Shown piece by piece: positions 1 to 5,319 of a stretch of DNA of 5,494 nt. The DNA is taken from positions 1-5,494 of the forward strand of contig JAJYAX010000129.1 in the NCBI GenBank assembly GCA_021779275.1. The letters are read 5' to 3'. The notes beneath the pieces were generated by a model. That model searched no databases, had not been told where the DNA came from, and saw only the letters and a program-made list of their open reading frames with translations. A program made the translations under genes and the position numbers. This stretch comes from Deltaproteobacteria bacterium (GTDB taxonomy: Bacteria; Desulfobacterota; Desulfobulbia; Desulfobulbales; Desulfocapsaceae). Position 1 is the stretch's first letter; the number at the start of each line of letters is the position of its first letter.

Positions 1-11
1 TGGTGATCAGG

Positions 12-281
12 ATGTCTGATGTGAAGAATGAGATGATTCACTTGCTGGCAAATTATGGGCATATCGGTTTTACCTTTGTTGCCTGTATCTTTGTCGGTCT
101 GGGAGGCGGAATTCTTTTGGATCAGAAGGTGTTTCACGGTCGGACTGCTCCCTGGTTCACTTTCATTGGGCTTGCATTCGGCATTGTTGCAGGCTTTAAG
201 ACATTGCTTCAAATCCTCTGGCGTGTTAAAGACAAAAACGATCAAAAAGACGGAAAAGACGATAGAGGATTAAGTGGTTGA
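12..281 (+). CDS. atpZ: AtpZ/AtpI-family small membrane protein (ATP synthase gene 1 type)
   Basis: An 89-residue protein with two predicted membrane helices (about residues 15-36 and 48-70) joined by a short loop. A glycine-rich stretch (Gly29, 31-33) runs into Leu36-Asp37, then Pro47-Trp48 and evenly spaced Gly53, Gly57 and Gly61. This is the pattern of the AtpZ/'ATPase gene 1' family. The C-terminal tail (71-89) is soluble and strongly charged. In alkaliphilic Bacillus, AtpZ and AtpI have been linked to Mg2+/Ca2+ transport, and AtpI-type proteins elsewhere help assemble the c ring; the role here is inferred from family and position. I chose ATG at 12 because GGTGATC at 2-8 matches the extended Shine-Dalgarno sequence at sensible spacing. 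An in-frame GTG at 3 is possible, and a start left of the window cannot be ruled out. The gene overlaps the next by 8 nt, which suggests coupled translation. Confidence 0.8.
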   Translation: MSDVKNEMIHLLANYGHIGFTFVACIFVGLGGGILLDQKVFHGRTAPWFTFIGLAFGIVAGFKTLLQILWRVKDKNDQKDGKDDRGLSG

Positions 282-693
282 TGAGTTGATGTCCCTGCAG
301 AAGATGCAGGTCCTGAGTTGGATATATCTTCTGGTTTTGACGCTGGGCTCGTGGGTTATTGTTTCCTGGTCCTTCGCTTGGGCAGTGTTGGCCGGAGGGG
401 TGGTCTCCATACTGAGCTTTCTGGTTGCGCATAAGGATGTCATAGGGTTCATTGAATCCCTGACCCCGGCTCAAGATGGAGAACAGGATAAAAAAGCGCT
501 TAAAAAGAGTAAATTAGGGTTTATAATTAAGTTCTGGTTCCGGATGCTCATCATCGGCATTGTCCTGCTGCTCCTCATTAAGTTCAGTAAGGTTAATGTC
601 TTTGGGTTGATTCTGGGGTTGTCAACAGTAGTGTTTACTGTCACTTTCACGGCTTTGAGCGTGGCCAGGCACTATTTATTCAGGAGGAGGTAG
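274..693 (+). CDS. atpI: ATP synthase subunit I-like protein (AtpI family)
   Basis: A 139-residue protein with four predicted membrane helices (about 12-31, 34-52, 82-103, 107-128). A hydrophilic, Lys-rich loop (62-81) divides them into two hairpins, and the C-terminus is short and basic (Arg137-139). Length, topology and position directly before the a-subunit gene fit the ATP synthase subunit I family, whose sequence is poorly conserved. Family knowledge suggests a role in c-ring assembly or divalent cation supply; nothing visible here decides between them. I chose GTG at 274 because AGAGGA (264-269) lies 4 nt before it. An in-frame ATG at 289 is an alternative but has no nearby ribosome site. 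The last three codons, all AGG (682-690), also form the purine-rich ribosome-binding region of the next gene, so the 3' end does double duty. Confidence 0.75.
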   Translation: MVDELMSLQKMQVLSWIYLLVLTLGSWVIVSWSFAWAVLAGGVVSILSFLVAHKDVIGFIESLTPAQDGEQDKKALKKSKLGFIIKFWFRMLIIGIVLLLLIKFSKVNVFGLILGLSTVVFTVTFTALSVARHYLFRRR

Positions 694-700
694 AAAAGGG
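682..700 (+). promoter_or_regulatory. Ribosome binding site of atpB embedded in the end of the atpI-like gene
   Basis: Three tandem AGG codons (682-690), then the stop codon TAG and AAAAGGG (694-700), lie before the atpB ATG at 703. Either AGGAGG (12 nt before the start) or the AAGGG run (2 nt before) could pair with 16S rRNA. Neither spacing is ideal, so the first site is a strong match at long spacing. The arrangement ties atpB translation closely to the end of the upstream gene. Confidence 0.6.
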
Positions 701-702
701 TT

Positions 703-1425
703 ATGGAACATCCGATACTTTTTATATCGATTATTTTGGAAAAGCTTGGACTGCCGGTACCGCATGGTTTTACCGGGCACGGTTTGCTGGAGCAGCTGTG
801 CGCGCCGTATATGACCTATACCTGGCTGGTGATGGTTTTTCTTTTTGTTGTTTCCAAGATGACCCTTGGGAATCTCGAGATGGTCCCGGGGAGTGGCCAG
901 AATTTCTGGGAGATCATTATCGGCGGCATGGATGATTTCTTTGTCGAAAATATGGGCAGGGAAATGGCTGATGCGCTCTTTCCGATGCTGACCACATTTG
1001 CCCTGTATATCGCGGTGGGAAATCTGATCGGTCTTATTCCCGGTTTTCTGTCCCCGACCTCTAATCTGAATACGACCCTGGCCTTGACCATCATAGTCTG
1101 GATTACCCATCATGTGATTGGTATCCGCGCCCATGGATTTAAATATTATAAACACTTCATGGGCCCCCTCTGGTGGCTGGTTCCCCTTATGCTTCCCATC
1201 GAATTGATAAGTAACTTCGCGCGCTTGGTTTCCCTCTCTGTCCGTCTTTTCGGAAATATCATGGCCAAAGAGACCCTGCTCGGGATCCTCTTTACGCTGG
1301 CCGGAGCCTTTTTCGCGCCGCTGCCGATCATGATATTAGGTGTTCTGGTCTCTCTGGTCCAGGCAATGGTCTTTGTGTTGCTTGCCGTTGTTTACTGTGC
1401 CCAGGCCCAGGAACACGCCCATTGA
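703..1425 (+). CDS. atpB: F-type ATP synthase subunit a (Fo ion channel)
   Basis: A 240-residue polytopic membrane protein forming the stator half of the ion path through Fo. The signature helix is clear: Pro165-Ile-Glu167 begins a stretch leading to Arg174 and then Ser-Val-Arg181-Leu-Phe-Gly-Asn185. Arg181 corresponds to the essential Arg210 of E. coli, which faces the c-ring carboxylate. Gln220 matches E. coli Gln252 in the last helix, and the C-terminus (Tyr231 to His240) has the usual short polar tail. At 240 residues it is shorter than the E. coli protein (271), mostly at the N-terminus, but within the family range. By counting from these anchors, the positions of E. coli Gly218 and His245 are Lys189 and Gly213. 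It follows the AtpI-like gene by 9 nt and precedes the c-subunit gene by 120 nt, as expected for an Fo cluster. Confidence 0.97.
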   Translation: MEHPILFISIILEKLGLPVPHGFTGHGLLEQLCAPYMTYTWLVMVFLFVVSKMTLGNLEMVPGSGQNFWEIIIGGMDDFFVENMGREMADALFPMLTTFALYIAVGNLIGLIPGFLSPTSNLNTTLALTIIVWITHHVIGIRAHGFKYYKHFMGPLWWLVPLMLPIELISNFARLVSLSVRLFGNIMAKETLLGILFTLAGAFFAPLPIMILGVLVSLVQAMVFVLLAVVYCAQAQEHAH

Positions 1426-1545
1426 TTCCACGGTTGTGAGGTTGCTGCGAAGACGTTAAAGTTGTTTGGTTGTGTGTTTGAATCAAGGTTTTCCTGTTGA
1501 GGAAGAAGGCCAACACCATAAATACATTTTATTAAGGAGAAAACA
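1426..1545 (+). promoter_or_regulatory. atpB-atpE spacer with translation initiation region of atpE
   Basis: This 120-nt gap is long for an otherwise tightly packed operon. It holds a 7-bp inverted repeat of wide spacing (TTGATTC at 1422-1428 with GAATCAA at 1480-1486) and a small hairpin (TTCCT 1491-1495, loop GTTG, AGGAA 1500-1504). An unstructured A/T-rich run follows, then a strong Shine-Dalgarno AAGGAGA (1534-1540) 5 nt before the ATG. A U-rich, open leader before a strong site is what a gene made in many copies per complex needs, as for E. coli atpE. I see no convincing promoter in it. Confidence 0.55.
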
Positions 1546-1797
1546 ATGGAAGGTAATTTACAATTAGCGTTAATCTGTGTGGGCGCCGCGCTTTCAATCG
1601 GTCTTGCCGGTCTTGGTGCAGGTATCGGTATCGGTCTGGTTGGCCAGGGCGCCACCACTGGTCTTGCCCGTAATCCTGAAGTTCAGCCGAAATTGATGGT
1701 TTTTATGATCCTTGGTATGGCCCTGGCAGAGTCTATTGCTATTTACGGTCTGGTTATCTCTCTGATTCTGCTCTATGCGAATCCTTTGTTGAAGTAA
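1546..1797 (+). CDS. atpE: F-type ATP synthase subunit c (rotor ring proteolipid)
   Basis: An 83-residue hairpin of two membrane helices (about 5-36 and 50-77) that assembles into the rotor ring. Helix 1 has the alternating glycine motif (Gly22, 24, 26, 28, 30, then Gly33 and 35) used for tight helix packing. The polar loop contains Ala41-Arg-Asn-Pro44-Glu, the F1 contact loop. Helix 2 carries the ion-binding carboxylate Glu62, followed by Ser63 and Tyr67, and ends with Tyr77-Ala-Asn-Pro80. Gln34 on helix 1 completes a set of side chains that binds Na+ in Ilyobacter-type rings, whereas many H+-type rings with Glu have Ala where Ser63 stands. The Thr of the classic Na+ site is Ile64 here, so ion choice stays open. 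A strong ribosome site precedes it and a terminator follows 40 nt after the stop. Confidence 0.97.
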   Translation: MEGNLQLALICVGAALSIGLAGLGAGIGIGLVGQGATTGLARNPEVQPKLMVFMILGMALAESIAIYGLVISLILLYANPLLK

Positions 1798-1837
1798 CAA
1801 AGATCGGGTAACTTGCGTTCCTTTCCTCGGAACGGTC

Positions 1838-1872
1838 AAAAAAGGCTGCAGAGAAATCTGCGGCCTTTTTTT
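1838..1872 (+). terminator. Intrinsic terminator after atpE
   Basis: An 8-bp stem, GGCTGCAG (1844-1851) with CTGCGGCC (1858-1865), contains one G-U pair and closes a 6-nt loop. It is followed by seven T (1866-1872). Six A before the stem (1838-1843) can extend the pairing and make the element look bidirectional. A further 6-bp hairpin (1816-1821 with 1829-1834) lies just upstream. This ends the Fo transcript directly after the c-subunit gene. Confidence 0.9.
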
Positions 1873-1924
1873 GTTGTTTGAAAATAAGCCCCTCTTCAAT
1901 CGAAGATCTTTAAAACGGAAACCT

Positions 1925-2662
1925 ATGGAAATTGAAGATGATATTGTCATTCATCCTGTTCGTTTGAAAAGAGAGAGTATCATCCCGGAGACAGGACTTC
2001 TGCTGGTCAATCCTTCTGAGGCTCGGTATGGGCTGGAGGCCGCACAGGCGGCCGGCGGGGAGAGGCGTACTCTCTACAACTCCAATCTCTGCGTGCATGC
2101 CTCCCAGGGATATTTTGTCGCAGGACCGGCAATAGGGGCGCCGATGGCCGTGATGACCATGGAAAAATTGATAGCCCTCGGGGCCAGGAAGATTATTCTT
2201 TTCGGCTGGTGCGGAACTCTGCGGGAGTCGCTGGCTATCGGTGATCTGCTCCTGCCGACCAGCGCCTTGAGCGGGGAAGGGACCTCTTCCTATTATGTTT
2301 CCGGCTCTCAGCTTCCCGGTCCTTCCTCCTTTTTGATCGAAAAACTGAAGGGGCTTTTAGAGGGTTTCACCCTTTCCTGGCAAGAGGGATGTGTTTGGTC
2401 CACCGATGCCCCTTACCGGGAGAAAAGGAGTTTCCTGAAGGCTTTGCGGAAAGAACAGGATGTGTCTGCGGTGGATATGGAGTACGCTGCCCTCTGCAGT
2501 GCCTCTGATTTTAGAAAAATTGATTTTGCCGCCCTCCTTCTTGTTTCCGATGAAGTATGGGGAAGGAACTGGACTCCCGGTTTTTCCAGGCAGGAGTTTA
2601 AAGCGAAGAGTCGAATGCTTATAGATATCTTTATAAAAGAATTACCGCTTAAAACACGTTAA
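1925..2662 (+). CDS. Nucleoside phosphorylase/nucleosidase superfamily protein
   Basis: A 245-residue protein of the PNP_UDP_1 fold, which splits nucleosides into base and ribose (phosphate). Visible landmarks are Gly67-Pro-Ala-Ile-Gly-Ala-Pro73, Gly94-Trp-Cys-Gly97 with Gly106-Asp107 after it, Trp158-Ser-Thr-Asp-Ala-Pro163, Val183-Asp-Met185-Glu186 (ribose-binding Met-Glu) and Ser208-Asp209 (the base-contacting Asp of purine-type members). The residues that hold phosphate in E. coli DeoD (Gly20, Arg24, Arg87, Ser90) appear not to be kept: the Arg87 and Ser90 positions read Leu92 and Trp95. The enzyme may therefore be a hydrolase or use a different phosphate site. The substrate cannot be named. 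I chose ATG at 1925: an in-frame TTG at 1871 lies inside the terminator T-run, although no strong ribosome site precedes 1925. The stop codon abuts the rimO start, so the two are surely co-transcribed. Confidence 0.82.
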   Translation: MEIEDDIVIHPVRLKRESIIPETGLLLVNPSEARYGLEAAQAAGGERRTLYNSNLCVHASQGYFVAGPAIGAPMAVMTMEKLIALGARKIILFGWCGTLRESLAIGDLLLPTSALSGEGTSSYYVSGSQLPGPSSFLIEKLKGLLEGFTLSWQEGCVWSTDAPYREKRSFLKALRKEQDVSAVDMEYAALCSASDFRKIDFAALLLVSDEVWGRNWTPGFSRQEFKAKSRMLIDIFIKELPLKTR

Positions 2663-4006
2663 ATGAAAAGAATTCATGTAATAAGTCTCGGATGCCCTAA
2701 AAATCTTGTTGATTCCGAGGTCATGCTCGGGGTTTTACAGGAGGAGGGGTGGATTGTTGTTGATGAGCCGACAAAGGGCGATGTCCTTTTGCTTAATACC
2801 TGCGGGTTTATTCAACCGGCAGTGGAGGAGGCAATTGAGGAAATTCTTGAGCTTATTACGATCAAGGAGGAGTTTCCGGAAAAGCTCCTTGTGGTCACCG
2901 GCTGTCTTGTCCAGCGCTATCAGGAAAAATTGCAGGAGGAGTTTCCGGAGGTCGACCTTTTTGTCGGTACGGAAGGAGTGCCTGATATCGCACGATTGAT
3001 TGATGCCAGCAGGGCGGGGAAATTGTCCGGATCTCTCCAGATCCCGGAACGTTTTCTGATGGATTCCGGGATGCCGCGCAGGCTTTCCACACCCCCCTTC
3101 AGATCCTGGTTGAAGATCACGGAGGGATGCAGCAACCGTTGCGCCTATTGCATGATTCCCTCCATTCGGGGGGATCTGCGCAGCAGATCGATTCCGGACC
3201 TTGTGGAGGAGACCATCCGTCTGGAGGGCCTGGGGGTGAAAGAGCTTACCCTTATCGCCCAGGATTTGACGGCCTTCGGCGACGAGACCGGCGGTGGCCC
3301 TGCATTGATTGAGCTTCTGCAGGCACTCTTGACCCGGAGCAGCATACCATGGATTCGCCTGATGTATCTTTATCCAAGCGGGATTCCGGATGCACTTTTT
3401 GACCTGATGGCGTCTGATCCAAGGATTGTTCCCTATCTCGATATCCCTATCCAGCATGTCAGCGACCCCATCCTGAAGAGGATGAACCGTCGCTATACCC
3501 GTGATGATCTGTACAGATTGATAGAGAAGATTCGGACCTCGAACCCCGATATTGCGCTGCGAACGACCTTTCTCGTCGGATTTCCTGGGGAAACCGAGAA
3601 GGACATCATTATGTTGGAAAGATTTCTCCAGGATGTGAAAATTGAACACGTGGGTGTCTTTGCCTACGCCAACGAAGAGGGATGTCCCGCGGAATTTTTC
3701 CCGAATCAATGCTCCGAAGAGGAAAAAAGCGGGAGGCTTGAACACATTCTTGCACTGCAGGCCGGAATTTCCAGGGAAATACTGAAAAAATATATCGGCA
3801 GGCTGGAGCCCGTTTTAGTCGAAGGAGTAAGCCGGGAGACTGATCTCCTTCTGGAGGGCAGGACGAGGTTTCAGGCGCCTGAAATCGATGGGTGTGTCTA
3901 CATAAACGACGGAGAGGCCAACCCTGGAGATATCGTCATGGTGCGGATAGATGATGCCCAGGTATACGATCTTGTTGGGGGGATTGAAGGAAAAAAAGCA
4001 GTCTGA
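2663..4006 (+). CDS. rimO: Ribosomal protein uS12 (Asp) methylthiotransferase RimO
   Basis: A 447-residue radical SAM enzyme that adds a methylthio group to a conserved aspartate of ribosomal protein S12. The N-terminal UPF0004 domain has three cluster cysteines: Cys11 (in Leu-Gly-Cys-Pro-Lys-Asn-Leu-Val-Asp-Ser), Cys47 and Cys81. The radical SAM core has Cys156, Cys160 and Cys163 (CxxxCxxC), binding the second [4Fe-4S] cluster and SAM. Gln200-Asp201, then Gln264-His265 and Asp268-Pro-Ile-Leu-Lys-Arg-Met, are typical of RimO rather than MiaB. A C-terminal TRAM domain (about 377-441) should bind the target. Length matches the family. The ATG directly follows the TAA of the phosphorylase-family gene with no spacer and no clear Shine-Dalgarno, so translation probably depends on ribosomes finishing the upstream gene. 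Confidence 0.96.
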   Translation: MKRIHVISLGCPKNLVDSEVMLGVLQEEGWIVVDEPTKGDVLLLNTCGFIQPAVEEAIEEILELITIKEEFPEKLLVVTGCLVQRYQEKLQEEFPEVDLFVGTEGVPDIARLIDASRAGKLSGSLQIPERFLMDSGMPRRLSTPPFRSWLKITEGCSNRCAYCMIPSIRGDLRSRSIPDLVEETIRLEGLGVKELTLIAQDLTAFGDETGGGPALIELLQALLTRSSIPWIRLMYLYPSGIPDALFDLMASDPRIVPYLDIPIQHVSDPILKRMNRRYTRDDLYRLIEKIRTSNPDIALRTTFLVGFPGETEKDIIMLERFLQDVKIEHVGVFAYANEEGCPAEFFPNQCSEEEKSGRLEHILALQAGISREILKKYIGRLEPVLVEGVSRETDLLLEGRTRFQAPEIDGCVYINDGEANPGDIVMVRIDDAQVYDLVGGIEGKKAV

Positions 4007-4012
4007 ACAGCA

Positions 4013-4085
4013 GGTCCGGATGGTGGAGGTTTTTCGGACGTTGGACGACCTTCCAACGTCCGATGATCCGGCCCTATTTCTTTTT
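4013..4085 (+). terminator. Long hairpin between convergent rimO and HU genes
   Basis: A perfect 11-bp inverted repeat, CGGACGTTGGA (4035-4045) and TCCAACGTCCG (4052-4062), closes a 6-nt loop. An outer pairing, CCGGAT (4016-4021) with ATCCGG (4066-4071), can add a second stem around it. Downstream on the plus strand is a T-rich run (4075-4085), formed by the Lys codons and stop of the HU gene. It most likely ends rimO transcription. In the minus direction the stem is followed by A rather than T, so it is a poorer terminator for the HU gene. Confidence 0.6.
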
Positions 4086-4364
4086 CCTGTTGGTGTTCAC
4101 TTGCTCACGCAGGTCTTTGCCGACTTTAAAAAAAGGTAATTTCTTCGGTTTTACCTTGATTTTCTTGCCTGTTTTCGGGTTGCGGCCTTCGTACGAATCG
4201 TATTTTTTAATTACGAAACTGCCAAATCCCCGGATTTCAATGCTCTCACCTTTTGCAAGTGCCTCTGTCATTGTTTCAATAACAGTGTTGGTAATAGCAG
4301 CAGCTTCGCGATGAGGTATGCTGATGTCTTGCGCCAGGGCCTCTATGAGTTCTGATTTGTTCAT
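4074..4364 (-). CDS. HU/IHF-family DNA-bending protein (IHF-beta-like)
   Basis: A 96-residue nucleoid protein that binds as a dimer and bends DNA. The start Met-Asn-Lys-Ser-Glu-Leu-Ile-Glu resembles IHF beta. The core Glu43-Ile-Arg-Gly46-Phe-Gly-Ser-Phe50, the flexible arm with Gly60-Arg-Asn-Pro63-Lys-Thr-Gly66 (Pro63 is the DNA-intercalating residue), and Pro77-Phe-Phe-Lys80 with Gly82-Lys-Asp-Leu-Arg86 are all in place. The arm and tail are unusually lysine-rich (Lys67-68, 70, 72, 74-75 and the terminal Lys94-96). Homodimeric HU and an IHF-beta partner in a heterodimer cannot be told apart from this window, because no alpha-type gene is visible. AGGAG (plus coordinates 4371-4375) lies 6 nt before the ATG, which settles the start. 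The gene converges on rimO and follows the pseudouridine synthase gene on the same strand. Confidence 0.93.
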   Translation of the reverse strand: MNKSELIEALAQDISIPHREAAAITNTVIETMTEALAKGESIEIRGFGSFVIKKYDSYEGRNPKTGKKIKVKPKKLPFFKVGKDLREQVNTNRKKK

Positions 4365-4602
4365 ACTTCACTCCTGTTTCCGGAAGATTAGTTGCCCCCC
4401 TTGGGAACGTTCACTGTTTATCAGTTAGTGGGTGATGTGGAAAAAAGAAAAAGTAAAATAATTTTCAACCGTTACGGGCGAACCAGCACGTTAAAATTCT
4501 TTTAATATCAGTATGTTATAATGTGTTGGCGGGTTTGGTCGCCTGCCGATTCTTATAACTGTCTAGATTTAATCAGCTATTTTGTCATTTGTAAAGAAAT
4601 TT
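4365..4602. other. AT-rich intergenic region between HU and pseudouridine synthase genes
   Basis: This 238-nt stretch contains no credible gene. It holds the HU ribosome site (4371-4375), a 6-bp palindromic repeat TTAAAA-TTC-TTTTAA (4491-4505), an extended -10 motif on the plus strand (4514-4522) and a perfect 10-nt palindrome AGAAATTTCT (4595-4604) over the stop of the pseudouridine synthase gene. The HU gene probably has its own promoter here, but I could not find a convincing -35/-10 pair on the minus strand. No intrinsic terminator for the upstream gene is evident. Confidence 0.6.
4514..4522 (+). promoter_or_regulatory. Candidate extended -10 promoter motif
   Basis: TG, one base, then a perfect TATAAT (4517-4522) matches an extended -10 element of the housekeeping sigma factor. 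No good -35 box stands at 16-18 bp, which extended -10 promoters can tolerate. It points rightwards, towards a start near 4529, where the only gene ahead lies on the opposite strand. In AT-rich DNA such a motif can arise by chance. Confidence 0.3.
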
Positions 4603-5319
4603 CTATAAAAATATTTTTTTAAGATCTTTCACCGATAAAATCTTGTAGGCGCCTGTTGGAAGATCCCCCAAAAAAAGCTGGCCGTAGGCTATGCGTTTAA
4701 GGGAAAGAACAGGATTTCCAATAGCTGCGAACATTTTTTTTACCTGTCTCTTCCTCCCCTCGTGAATGGTAATTTTCACCAGGGTTGATTGCGGCATCTT
4801 TTTTACGATCACAAGTGTGGCGGGAAAGGTCTTTTTCCCTTCCAGGATGATCCCCTTTTCCAGGCGGCTGAGACCGGGCCCGGTGGGGCGTCCCCGAACA
4901 AGGGCCTCATAGCTTTTTTTAATCTCATGACGCGGGTGTTGGATGCTCTCGGCCAGCATGCCGTCATTGGTCAGGATCAGGGCTCCTTCCGTGTCCAGGT
5001 CGAGCCGTCCGACCGGGAAGACCCGGGCTGTGATTCCGTGCAACAGGGAGGTGACAATTGGGCGCCCCTGCGGATCGGACAGGGTGGTGACATAGCCTTT
5101 GGGTTTGTTCAGGAGCAGGGTCAGCGGTTTCTCCTCCAGAGTGATGGGCGCCCCGTCCAGGCAGACAATCTGCATCCCCGGGGTGATCTTGGCGCCCATC
5201 TCGGTGATCGTGATTCCATCAACGGTGATTCGTCCCTGCCGGATCATTTCCTCGGCGTGGCGTCTTGAAGCCAGTCCGCATTGGGCCAGAAATTTCTGCA
5301 GTCGCAGCGGCTCGTTCAT
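4603..5319 (-). CDS. rluB: RsuA/RluB/RluE/RluF-family rRNA pseudouridine synthase
   Basis: A 238-residue enzyme that isomerises a uridine in rRNA. An N-terminal S4 RNA-binding domain (about 5-50, with Leu7-Gln-Lys-Phe, Ala17-Ser-Arg-Arg and Val33-Asp-Gly) precedes the catalytic domain. That domain carries Asn71-Lys-Pro-Lys-Gly-Tyr76, the catalytic motif Gly104-Arg-Leu-Asp107 (Asp107 the nucleophile), Leu116-Thr-Asn-Asp119 and Glu187-Gly-Arg-Lys-Arg-Gln192. The symbol rluB (23S rRNA position 2605) is the usual assignment; RsuA or RluE/F specificity cannot be excluded, and it lacks the long C-terminal extension of E. coli RluB. I chose ATG at 5319 because it makes an ATGA overlap with the upstream gene; an in-frame ATG at 5325 is almost as likely. 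Neither has a clear Shine-Dalgarno, fitting translational coupling. Confidence 0.88.
   Translation of the reverse strand: MNEPLRLQKFLAQCGLASRRHAEEMIRQGRITVDGITITEMGAKITPGMQIVCLDGAPITLEEKPLTLLLNKPKGYVTTLSDPQGRPIVTSLLHGITARVFPVGRLDLDTEGALILTNDGMLAESIQHPRHEIKKSYEALVRGRPTGPGLSRLEKGIILEGKKTFPATLVIVKKMPQSTLVKITIHEGRKRQVKKMFAAIGNPVLSLKRIAYGQLFLGDLPTGAYKILSVKDLKKIFL

Noticed and set aside
676..1155. A 159-codon minus-strand frame opposite atpB
   Set aside because: The translation is low-complexity and rich in His, Gln and Gly with no family likeness, and it lies opposite the well-supported subunit a gene.
1497..1524. Possible promoter for atpE (TTGAGG, 16 bp, TAAATA)
   Set aside because: Both boxes are poor matches and the spacing is short. 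The overlapping leader features explain the region as well.
1878..1914. Promoter for the phosphorylase-rimO pair (TTGAAA at 1878)
   Set aside because: No -10 box occurs at 16-18 bp. The nearest A/T hexamer is about 25 bp away, so the promoter remains unidentified.
1871..1924. N-terminal extension of the phosphorylase-family protein from TTG at 1871
   Set aside because: The start would lie in the T-run of the atpE terminator, and the extra 18 residues are basic with no family similarity. ATG at 1925 is more reasonable.
2735..3745. A 336-codon open frame on the minus strand inside rimO
   Set aside because: It lies fully opposite RimO, whose motifs and length are complete. The antisense translation has no recognisable domain, and long antisense frames are common opposite such genes.
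4595..4618. AT-rich palindromes (4595-4604 and 4607-4618) as a terminator for the pseudouridine synthase gene
   Set aside because: The stems are pure or nearly pure A/T with no loop, and one lies within coding sequence. They are weak as RNA structures and have no proper U-tract after them on the minus strand.
4789..5268. A 159-codon plus-strand frame opposite the pseudouridine synthase gene
   Set aside because: It is the antisense of a complete S4/pseudouridine synthase gene with all catalytic motifs; no ribosome site or domain supports it.
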